The notes under the pieces were generated by a model that was not told the DNA's origin, did no database searches, and was given only the letters and a program-made list of their open reading frames with translations. A DNA stretch of 6,603 bases from Desulfobacteraceae bacterium UBA2230 (lineage in GTDB: Bacteria; Desulfobacterota; Desulfobacteria; Desulfobacterales; Desulfosarcinaceae): assembly GCA_002348005.1 (NCBI GenBank), contig DDYQ01000085.1, positions 1-6,603 on the forward strand. Reading direction: 5' to 3'. The translations under genes were made by a program, and so were the position numbers. Below are positions 1-5,221 of this stretch, in pieces. Each line of letters starts with the position of its first letter. The first letter of the stretch is position 1.

Positions 1-157
1 GCGGGCGGCGGCTCCGGGACTGCATCTGCTGCGTGCGGGGGTGGTAGCGCAACTCGCCGCCGAATGTTTCAGGAATGGCTGCACGGACGATCTTGAATCC
101 TTCGGTCCGGTCTATCTGCGGCCATCGGATGCCGAAAAGAACCGCCGCTGCTCCTGA
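1..157 (+). CDS. tsaB: TsaB C-terminus (t6A tRNA modification), 5' truncated by the window
   Basis: An open frame runs from base 2 to a TGA at 155-157, giving about 51 residues of a C-terminus. It ends with a FGPVYLRPSDAEKNRRCS-type tail. The P-x-YLRPSDAE block is the characteristic end of TsaB (YeaZ), the inactive ASKHA-fold partner of TsaD. TsaB works in the cytoplasmic TsaBDE complex that places threonylcarbamoyl on A37 of ANN-decoding tRNAs. The preceding stretch (HLLRAGVVAQLAAE) fits the last amphipathic helix of the family. Only the end is visible, so neither the start nor the full domain can be checked. A TsaB-RimI fusion is unlikely because the protein stops 10 residues after SDAE. 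The identification rests on this short tail motif. Confidence 0.72.
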   Translation, partial: RAAAPGLHLLRAGVVAQLAAECFRNGCTDDLESFGPVYLRPSDAEKNRRCS

Positions 158-195
158 TTCCCATTTCGAGGATAGGGGCGATTTTATTAAACTCT

Positions 196-250
196 CCGCC
201 CGGTCGGCCGAAATTTAAACCACGTGGTTCCTACGGGCGGTGGGGTTTTT
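196..250 (+). terminator. Probable rho-independent terminator after tsaB
   Basis: The arms CCGCCCG (196-202) and CGGGCGG (234-240) are perfectly complementary. The closed loop contains a second, perfect palindrome (218-229), so the structure would fold as nested stems. A TTTTT run follows at 246-250. The stem can extend past one mismatch (C194 with G242). The long loop makes this weaker than a classic terminator, but its place between the tsaB stop and the pssA promoter fits. Confidence 0.5.
218..229. repeat. Perfect 12-bp palindrome AACCACGTGGTT
   Basis: The sequence is its own reverse complement over all 12 bases, with a CACGTG core. It lies 22 bp upstream of the -35 hexamer of the pssA promoter and inside the loop of the presumed tsaB terminator. 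It could be the inner stem of that terminator or a dimeric-regulator operator; the sequence alone does not decide. Confidence 0.6.
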
Positions 251-251
251 A

Positions 252-281
252 TTGACACTCAGAGCTCAATTAGAGTATTTT
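252..281 (+). promoter_or_regulatory. Sigma-70-type promoter for pssA
   Basis: A consensus -35 TTGACA (252-257) is followed after 18 bp by TATTTT (276-281, four of six matches to TATAAT). The surroundings are AT-rich compared with the rest of the window. Transcription would begin near 288, leaving a leader of roughly 105 nt before the pssA start at 393. A 6-bp inverted repeat (TTCCGG 299-304, CCGGAA 323-328) lies in that leader and is too small to assign a role. Confidence 0.6.
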
Positions 282-392
282 ATCTTGAATTCAATGGATT
301 CCGGCGAGCCCAACACCAGTGTCCGGAAATGAAGTTGAAAAGAATGCGTGCCGATCCTGGATTGCATCGGTGCAGAATCTATGAGGGCTCAT

Positions 393-1187
393 ATGAGTCG
401 CAAGAGAAGAAAACACTTTGAAAAAGATCGGTTCCGCCGAGGCATCTATCTTCTGCCCAATCTCATGACGGCATTGAATCTATTTTGCGGTTTTTATGCC
501 GTTGTTGCCTCCATCAACGGCAAATTCGTTCTGGCGGCTTATGCGATCGTTATCGCAGGCATATTCGATAACCTGGACGGCAAGATCGCCCGCGTAACCC
601 ACAGCACCAGCCGATTCGGGGTCGAATTCGACAGCCTGGCCGACGTCATCTCCTTTGGTATGGCCCCGGCCGTCATGATGTATATGTGGGGCTTGAATTC
701 ACTGGGGCGCATCGGGTGGCTGGCGGCATTCCTGTTCGTTGCCTGCGGCGCACTGCGCCTGGCACGCTTCAATACGCAGGTGGGCGCGATCAGCAGCGAT
801 TATTTTGTCGGGTTGCCGATTCCGGCCGGCGCTGGAATGGCCGCCGCCACCGTACTCTTCAGTCACCGCATCGGGCTTGAGAGCCATGCCTACCCGATAG
901 TTTTTCTGATCATGCTGTATGTGCTCTCTTTTCTGATGGTCAGCACCATTCCCTATTTCAGCTTTAAAAAGGCGGAGTTGTTCCGGAACCGCAATTTCAA
1001 CGTACTGGTGACCGCCATCCTCATTTTTATTTTCATCGCGGCGCAGCCACCGATTGCACTGTTTCTGATTGGGTCGGCCTATGTCATATCCGGTCCGTTG
1101 GGCAGTCTCAAGCACCGGTTTGATCCCCGCAAAGTCAACAGCGAAGAAGAGGATCAGCAGCCCATTCCATCCGAAATTACCAAGTAA
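393..1187 (+). CDS. pssA: CDP-diacylglycerol-serine O-phosphatidyltransferase (type II PssA)
   Basis: This 264-residue integral membrane enzyme would transfer phosphatidyl from CDP-diacylglycerol to L-serine, making phosphatidylserine, the precursor of phosphatidylethanolamine. The full CDP-alcohol phosphatidyltransferase signature is present: D59, D62, G63, A66, R67, G76, D80 and D84 in the order DxxDGxxAR-x8-GxxxDxxxD. These acidic residues bind the divalent metal and the CDP group. LRLARFN (121-127) and GLPIPAGA further on are typical of the phosphatidylserine synthase branch. About six to seven hydrophobic segments follow a basic N-terminus (RKRRK), and the tail is short and hydrophilic. 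I chose the ATG at 393 because TGAGGG (382-387) sits 5 nt upstream. A GTG at 348 and an ATG at 381 are in frame but lack a good ribosome-binding site. Phosphatidylserine decarboxylase, often adjacent, is not in this window. It has its own promoter at 252-281. Confidence 0.9.
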   Translation: MSRKRRKHFEKDRFRRGIYLLPNLMTALNLFCGFYAVVASINGKFVLAAYAIVIAGIFDNLDGKIARVTHSTSRFGVEFDSLADVISFGMAPAVMMYMWGLNSLGRIGWLAAFLFVACGALRLARFNTQVGAISSDYFVGLPIPAGAGMAAATVLFSHRIGLESHAYPIVFLIMLYVLSFLMVSTIPYFSFKKAELFRNRNFNVLVTAILIFIFIAAQPPIALFLIGSAYVISGPLGSLKHRFDPRKVNSEEEDQQPIPSEITK

Positions 1188-1220
1188 GGATTTCACCATT
1201 AGCAGGTGAGTGAGTTCAGA

Positions 1221-1257
1221 CAAGCGCCGGGGCGGATGTGATTCCGCCCCGCTTGTT
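1221..1257 (+). terminator. GC-rich hairpin between pssA and greA (terminator or greA attenuator)
   Basis: An 8-bp perfect stem GGGGCGGA/TCCGCCCC (1229-1236 with 1243-1250) has a 6-nt loop. It is extended by CAAGC/GCTTG (1221-1225 with 1251-1255) across a 3-nt bulge. TTGTT follows directly, a weak T-tract. It lies 33 bp after the pssA stop and ends about 40 bp before the greA start codon. It could end pssA transcription, or control greA from its leader. Confidence 0.6.
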
Positions 1258-1281
1258 ACCCGTTGCCGATTTTGATTTCAT

Positions 1282-1287
1282 AAGGAG
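1282..1287 (+). promoter_or_regulatory. Ribosome-binding site that sets the greA TTG start
   Basis: AAGGAG lies 8 nt before the TTG at 1296. There is no ATG in frame at a sensible distance, so this site decides the unusual start codon. Confidence 0.8.
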
Positions 1288-1295
1288 AGACAACG

Positions 1296-1763
1296 TTGCA
1301 GAAAATTCCCATAACCCGTCAAGGCTTCCTGACCCTGCAAAAAGAACTGGAACATTTAAAGTCAGTGGAAAGACCTTCGGTCATCAAGGCGATCGAGGAG
1401 GCCCGGTCGCATGGCGATTTATCCGAAAACGCGGAGTATGACGCGGCCAAGGAGCGGCAGGCCTTTATTGAATCACGAATCAATGAATTGGCCTTTAAAT
1501 TGAACAGCGCCGACATTATCGAAACGGTCAATCTGCCCAGGGACCGCGTTGTATTCGCGAGCCGTGTGCAGCTTGAGAATGTGGATACGGGTGAAGGGGT
1601 GGAATATCAGCTGGTGGGTCCGGACGAATCCGATATCCAGAAGGGGCGCATTTCGGTTGACTCGCCCCTGGGTCGAGCCATTGTGGGGCGTAAACCGGGC
1701 GATGAAATTGTTCTTCAGGCACCCGGCGGTAAACGGGTGTATGAACTGGTCAAGATACTATAG
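1296..1763 (+). CDS. greA: Transcription elongation factor GreA
   Basis: GreA binds the secondary channel of RNA polymerase and stimulates cleavage of backtracked nascent RNA, rescuing stalled complexes. The protein has 155 residues, close to the usual ~158. The N-terminal coiled coil spans roughly residues 8-75. Its tip holds the ARSHGDLSENAEYDAAKE block; D41 and E44 fall at the same numbers as the catalytic acidic pair of E. coli GreA. The C-terminal FKBP-like domain follows (about 80-155), with the conserved SPLGRAIVGRKPGDE segment. The TTG start is supported by AAGGAG 8 nt upstream and by the normal N-terminus it yields. No convincing promoter fits between the preceding hairpin and the ribosome-binding site, so transcription probably enters from upstream through that hairpin. 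rpoZ follows after 109 bp on the same strand. Confidence 0.95.
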   Translation: MQKIPITRQGFLTLQKELEHLKSVERPSVIKAIEEARSHGDLSENAEYDAAKERQAFIESRINELAFKLNSADIIETVNLPRDRVVFASRVQLENVDTGEGVEYQLVGPDESDIQKGRISVDSPLGRAIVGRKPGDEIVLQAPGGKRVYELVKIL

Positions 1764-1872
1764 GCCGCACAGTGGAACACATTCAAGAGATTGGACGCGA
1801 CAAGCCATAATCGATGAACTCGAAAAGTGTCCTGCTTTACGTTTGTATCAGTCCGAAAGGAAGGAAAAACAG

Positions 1873-2076
1873 ATGGCGCGTATTACGATCGAAGATTGTT
1901 TGAAAAGAACCGGCAACCGATTCAAACTGGTGCATATGGCGGCCGCCCGCGTGCGGCAGATCCGGGAGGGGTCCGAATATCTGGTCAGTTCGCCCAAGAA
2001 CGAAGATATCGTCGTGGCCCTGCGTGAAGTGGCCGCCGGCAAGGTGATCGTCAAAAAACCGCCCAGCGGCGAATAA
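1873..2076 (+). CDS. rpoZ: RNA polymerase omega subunit
   Basis: This 67-residue protein is the omega subunit, which clamps the C-terminal part of beta-prime and aids polymerase assembly. It starts MARITIEDCLKR and carries the family's central helix pattern NRFKLVHMAAARVRQI (about 15-30). The NEDIVVALREVAAGKV segment (43-58) corresponds to the conserved NK-x-VxALxEIxxGKI block. It is shorter than E. coli omega (91 residues), as usual for forms lacking the C-terminal tail. The ATG at 1873 has AAGGAAGGA just upstream with about 7 nt spacing. The same reading frame is open further upstream, but that part overlaps greA and has no omega similarity. The TtcA-like gene begins 21 bp after the stop, suggesting co-transcription and possibly translational coupling. 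Confidence 0.92.
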   Translation: MARITIEDCLKRTGNRFKLVHMAAARVRQIREGSEYLVSSPKNEDIVVALREVAAGKVIVKKPPSGE

Positions 2077-2097
2077 TCCCATCGACTGTGCTCAGAT

Positions 2098-2841
2098 TTG
2101 CCGCAATACAGCTATACATACAAGCACCTGAACCGGGTCCTGGGCAAAGCCCTGCACACCTATAACATGATCCAGGACGGCGACCGAATTGTCGTGGGGC
2201 TTTCGGGCGGCAAGGACAGCTGGAGCCTTTTGTGGCTGCTGGCCGAACGTCAGAAGCGGGTGCCGGTACGCTATGATCTTTTTGCAGTCCATATCGATCC
2301 GGGGTTCGAACGTGGTCCCGCCGATCTGATCGCGCAGTACAGCCGGCAGATCGGCGTGACCGTGCGTATTGAACACACCGATCACGGATTGCTGGCCCAT
2401 GGCCCGGATAATCGAGAAAACCCCTGTTTCCTGTGTTCGCGTTTGCGGCGCAAGCGTCTCTTTGAAATCGCCGAAGAATTGAACTGCAACAAGGTGGCGC
2501 TGGGGCACACCAAAGATGACATTATCGAAACCCTTTTTCTCAATCTTTTCTATGCCGGCGAGATGAGTACCATGATGCCGAGCCAGCCGTTTTTCGGCGG
2601 CCGTTTCACAGTGATACGCCCCCTGGCTTTCGCGGACGAAGATGCATTGCGGCATCTTGCAGAGCAGATGAAATGGCCGATCCACCCCAATCCTTGCCCC
2701 AGCGCAGGCAATTCGAAACGCGCCCAGGTGAAGGCGCTTCTAAAGGCACTCTATGCGGGCAATAAAAAGATCAAAGGTAATATCTTCCGCGCCTTGAGGC
2801 ACGTGCGGCCCGAATACCTGCCGACTCCCATCAACCCTTGA
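2098..2841 (+). CDS. TtcA-like PP-loop tRNA thiolase
   Basis: A 247-residue cytoplasmic PP-loop ATPase of the TtcA/TtuA group, which adenylates a tRNA base and replaces oxygen with sulfur. The PP-loop SGGKDS is at 36-41. Two cysteines lie in CFLCSRLRRKR (C110, C113), and a third (C200) in NPCPSAGNSKR. By analogy with E. coli TtcA (CxxC plus a distal Cys) these three would hold a [4Fe-4S] cluster. LGHTKDDIIETLFLNLFY (135-152) matches the GHxxDDxxxTLxxN block of the family. E. coli TtcA makes 2-thiocytidine 32 and is about 311 residues, so this is a compact relative and its target base is not certain. The start is TTG at 2098. No Shine-Dalgarno is visible, but an in-frame stop (that of rpoZ) lies just upstream and the N-terminal residues look family-like. 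Coupling to rpoZ translation, 21 bp away, could explain the weak start. Confidence 0.82.
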   Translation: MPQYSYTYKHLNRVLGKALHTYNMIQDGDRIVVGLSGGKDSWSLLWLLAERQKRVPVRYDLFAVHIDPGFERGPADLIAQYSRQIGVTVRIEHTDHGLLAHGPDNRENPCFLCSRLRRKRLFEIAEELNCNKVALGHTKDDIIETLFLNLFYAGEMSTMMPSQPFFGGRFTVIRPLAFADEDALRHLAEQMKWPIHPNPCPSAGNSKRAQVKALLKALYAGNKKIKGNIFRALRHVRPEYLPTPINP

Positions 2842-2860
2842 ACCCAAGGTCGACCGTTTG

Positions 2861-2958
2861 CAGAATCTGGCGCGGTATTTTGAGCCCGAAAACCGATGGC
2901 AAAGCTGCTGAAAAGTGATTGAAGGGCGGGCTCAAATACGATATGCACGTAGATTCTG
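2861..2958 (+). other. Two-part inverted repeat upstream of folE2 (candidate structured leader)
   Basis: Two nested complementary pairs occupy most of the 141-bp gap between the TtcA-like gene and folE2. The outer arms CAGAATCT (2861-2868) and AGATTCTG (2951-2958) give 8 perfect pairs. The inner arms 2875-2888 and 2927-2939 give 13 pairs (GTATTT + GAGCCCG with CGGGCTC + AAATAC) with a single bulged T at 2881. Internal loops of 6 and 11 nt separate the two stems, and the apical loop is 38 nt. No T-run follows, so it is not an ordinary terminator. The weak folE2 ribosome-binding region (2967-2973) lies just outside the outer stem. I recognise no known riboswitch class. A weak promoter-like TTGAAG-17-TATGCA (2919-2947) overlaps it; if real, the full structure would not be made from that start. 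Confidence 0.5.
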
Positions 2959-2982
2959 AGTGAATTAGAGCGGTGAATACGC

Positions 2983-3765
2983 ATGATCGACGTTCAAAAT
3001 CAGCGCGATAACCGCAGGATTCCCATTGACAAAGTGGGCATAAAGAACCTGCGCTATCCGATCATGGTGCGGGACCGAAGAGAAGGTCGTCAGGCGACCG
3101 TCGCAACGATCAATATGTACGTCGATCTGCCGCACGAATTCAAGGGCACCCACATGAGCCGTTTTGTGGAGATGCTGCATCAGGTAAAAACAGAGGTTTC
3201 GCTGAAGCGCTTCGCGGTACTTCTCGATCAGATGAAAAAGCACCTCCATGCGGCCTCGGCCCACATCGAATTCACCTTTCCCTACTTCATCGAGAAGCAT
3301 GCACCGGTCAGCGGCGCCTCAGGCCTGATGGATTATACCTGCCGCATCATCGGCAGCAGCAATGCAAACGATGAAGTCGATCTGATATCCGAAGTCAATG
3401 TACCGATTACATCGGTCTGCCCATGCAGCAAAGAGATCAGCGATCACGGCGCGCACAACCAGCGCGGTGAGGTGAAGCTGCAGACTCGCTTCAATCGCTT
3501 CATCTGGCTGGAAGACATGATCGAACTGGTTGAGATGCATGCCTCCTGCGACGTCTATTCAGTCCTGAAACGCGTGGATGAAAAAAGAGTGACCGAGCAG
3601 GGTTACTCCAATCCCAAATTCGTGGAGGATGTCGTCCGCGACATTGCCGCCCAACTGCTGAAGGATGAAAACATCATTTGGTTTTCGGTCAGCGCCGAAA
3701 ACTTCGAGTCCATCCACAACCACAGCGCTTACGCGCATATCGTGAGCGGTGCATGGCCGGTGTAA
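2983..3765 (+). CDS. folE2: GTP cyclohydrolase FolE2 (type IB)
   Basis: This 260-residue protein converts GTP to 7,8-dihydroneopterin triphosphate, the first step of folate synthesis and also the entry to queuosine. It belongs to the FolE2/MptA (COG1469) family, unrelated in sequence to classic FolE. Visible family blocks: FKGTHMSRFVE (53-63); the metal/active-site segment SVCPCSKEISDHGAHNQRGE (144-163), with C146 and H158; KRVDEKRVTEQGYSNPKFVED (196-216); and the C-terminal ENFESIHNHSAYA (239-251). Length is normal for the family (about 260-300). The ATG at 2983 gives the usual MxDVQ start; the ribosome-binding site is weak (AGAGCGG, 2967-2973). FolE2 enzymes can work with metals other than zinc. 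I see no clear Zur-type operator upstream, but a two-part inverted repeat lies there. No other folate gene is nearby. It converges on dacB across 44 bp. Confidence 0.93.
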   Translation: MIDVQNQRDNRRIPIDKVGIKNLRYPIMVRDRREGRQATVATINMYVDLPHEFKGTHMSRFVEMLHQVKTEVSLKRFAVLLDQMKKHLHAASAHIEFTFPYFIEKHAPVSGASGLMDYTCRIIGSSNANDEVDLISEVNVPITSVCPCSKEISDHGAHNQRGEVKLQTRFNRFIWLEDMIELVEMHASCDVYSVLKRVDEKRVTEQGYSNPKFVEDVVRDIAAQLLKDENIIWFSVSAENFESIHNHSAYAHIVSGAWPV

Positions 3766-3809
3766 AAACCACCTCTCAATCCTGACCTCCGACGGCCCTG
3801 TCGACTGCC

Positions 3810-5033
3810 TCAATACAGTTGTGCTTCAACAACTCTCATGATGCGGTCGGCCCCCCGACCGGGCGTGTTGAGCATAACCACAAAACGGTATTGCCCGCCG
3901 TTCTGCGCCTCCAGGTAGCCGGCGCGGGTGCTGATCCCCGACAGCGTTCCGGTCTTATACCACTGGCGGCCCTCGCGCCGCATCAGATGACCGCGGGGCT
4001 GAAACAGATCCAACAGTCCAATCATCGTGCGCGCGGAGATACGATTCTGGCGGGAGATGCCGGAGCCTTCGGCCAATTGGATCGGGCCGCCGGCGACTGA
4101 CCGATGATAGGCGCGCAGGGCCCGCAGGCCCTTTTCCATGGTGGCCGGCGGGCCGAATAGATGGGATCCAATCGTCAGGACCAGTTGATTGGCAATGAAG
4201 TTGTTGGAATGCCGCAGCAGTCCGGCGATCACCGTTGTCAACGGATCCTCGGATTCGTACCGCCACAGCAGCCGGTCGATCAGGGGATCGACGGTTCCCA
4301 TGAGGAGGGACCCTTCAATCGATACGCCGGCCTGCTCAAGAAAATGACGCAGCAGTTCGCCCGTATAACGCGCGCCTTCACCACCCGAAGCGACCAGGGT
4401 GATACGGCCGTCCAGCAGTCCCGATGCCTTGATCTTGGGGATGGTGCTTTCCAAAAGTGGCGTTTGCGGTTCGGCGCTGATCCAGCGACCGTTGAGACGT
4501 TTGAAATTGACCGTGTTGAAATTTACACACAAGGCGCCATTCGGCGCATCGTAGGGTTCGGCGCTGTGCGAGCGGCCGGGAATCACCACCGGTTGCGCAA
4601 TATGGGTATCGTCGAGCACCAGGCCGTCCGTGTGGGTAATGTGTTCGGCAAGCCGGCGGCAGATGCCGGCCAGGCGCTCCGAAACCAGCAGCGGATCGCC
4701 GTAGCCCTTGATTTTCAGAATTCCCTCGGGTGAAACGTAGAAGTCGGTCGGGTAGCGATAGTTTTCGCCCAGATAGTGCAGTGCGGCTAACGAGGTCAGA
4801 ACCTTGAGGATGGATGCGGGGATCAGCATTTGATCGGCATGAATTTCGACAAGCGTAACACCATCCGGGGCAACGATCATGACTGCATCGGCCGGTGTCA
4901 GCAGCGGGAGCAGTTTTCGCTCCAATGCGGTCGCTAAGGAAGTGGTGCACCAACCGGTCGAGACTCCAGCGGCCGTTAACAACACCATTATGACCAAGGC
5001 AATGGCTCCCAATCGCTTGAACCGGTCTGGCAT
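3810..5033 (-). CDS. dacB: D-alanyl-D-alanine carboxypeptidase/endopeptidase, S13 family (PBP4-like)
   Basis: A 407-residue periplasmic penicillin-binding protein that would trim D-alanine from, and cut cross-links in, peptidoglycan. All three active-site motifs are present: SxxK as SILK (S74-K77), SxN as SNN (S276-N278) and KTG (K360-G362). AEGSGISRQNRIS (321-333) is a typical S13 block. Residues 1-22 form a signal peptide: a basic MPDRFKRLG start, then a hydrophobic run ending TAAG. I chose the ATG at 5033-5031 because GGAGG (5044-5040) lies 6 nt upstream and the signal peptide starts correctly. Two in-frame starts further up (5081, 5057) would add a charged extension before the signal. Motif spacing is shorter than in E. 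coli PBP4 (202 versus 244 residues SxxK to SxN; 84 versus 111 to KTG), so inserted domains look reduced. It is transcribed away from the sigma-54 regulator; no clear promoter was found in the 188-bp divergent gap. Confidence 0.9.
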   Translation of the reverse strand: MPDRFKRLGAIALVIMVLLTAAGVSTGWCTTSLATALERKLLPLLTPADAVMIVAPDGVTLVEIHADQMLIPASILKVLTSLAALHYLGENYRYPTDFYVSPEGILKIKGYGDPLLVSERLAGICRRLAEHITHTDGLVLDDTHIAQPVVIPGRSHSAEPYDAPNGALCVNFNTVNFKRLNGRWISAEPQTPLLESTIPKIKASGLLDGRITLVASGGEGARYTGELLRHFLEQAGVSIEGSLLMGTVDPLIDRLLWRYESEDPLTTVIAGLLRHSNNFIANQLVLTIGSHLFGPPATMEKGLRALRAYHRSVAGGPIQLAEGSGISRQNRISARTMIGLLDLFQPRGHLMRREGRQWYKTGTLSGISTRAGYLEAQNGGQYRFVVMLNTPGRGADRIMRVVEAQLY

Positions 5034-5044
5034 TCCCCCCCTCC
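5034..5044 (-). promoter_or_regulatory. dacB ribosome-binding site with a seven-G run
   Basis: On the minus strand the site reads GGAGGGGGGGA directly before the ATG. Seven consecutive G (5041-5035) form part of both the Shine-Dalgarno and the spacer, so several overlapping registers are possible. It fixes the dacB start at 5033. Confidence 0.75.
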
Positions 5045-5209
5045 GCCCAGTTTGCATCGCCGCATCCTTCCGGCAGTTCAACTTCCCGATTCCGATCGGC
5101 CCCCTTGTGTCATGGTGTCGCTAAATTTTCAAGCTTTGACCTGAAAGTCCGATATTAGGTTCACCGGGGTCTTCCGACGGGACGTTGTTGAGTGGATTGG
5201 ACAAAGTTG

Positions 5210-5216
5210 GGAGGAG
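5210..5216 (+). promoter_or_regulatory. Ribosome-binding site of the sigma-54 response regulator
   Basis: GGAGGAG ends 5 nt before the ATG at 5222. It favours that codon over the in-frame GTG at 5192, which has no such site and would add ten residues that do not belong to the receiver fold. Confidence 0.8.
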
Positions 5217-5221
5217 ATCGA

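Noticed and set aside
348..392. Longer pssA product starting at GTG 348 or ATG 381
   Set aside because: Neither has a good ribosome-binding site; TGAGGG at 382-387 is ideally placed for the ATG at 393, and the extra residues are not typical of the family.
699..1223. Minus-strand open frame opposite pssA, and similar long antisense frames opposite the thiolase and dacB
   Set aside because: They mirror well-identified genes, show composition expected from antisense reading, and have no recognisable domains.
1549..1872. Open frame continuous with rpoZ extending upstream into greA
   Set aside because: Most of it is greA read in another frame; omega similarity starts exactly at ATG 1873, which has a strong ribosome-binding site.
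1764..1872. Promoter for rpoZ in the gap after greA (TTGGAC 1791, CATAAT 1806)
   Set aside because: The spacer is only 9 bp, far from the needed 16-18 bp.
2868..2885. Sigma-54-like promoter TGGCGCG...TTGA before folE2
   Set aside because: The GG-to-G spacing is one base too long and the essential GC of the -12 element is missing (GA instead).
3766..3809. Bidirectional terminator between convergent folE2 and dacB
   Set aside because: Only a 4-bp CGAC/GTCG pairing is visible; too weak to call.
5034..5081. Longer DacB with 16 extra N-terminal residues
   Set aside because: It would put a charged stretch before the signal peptide; the start at 5033 has GGAGG at correct spacing.
5136..5158. Promoter for the sigma-54 regulator (TTGACC 5136, TATTAG 5153)
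   Set aside because: The spacer is 11 bp, too short; no other pair in the divergent gap is better.
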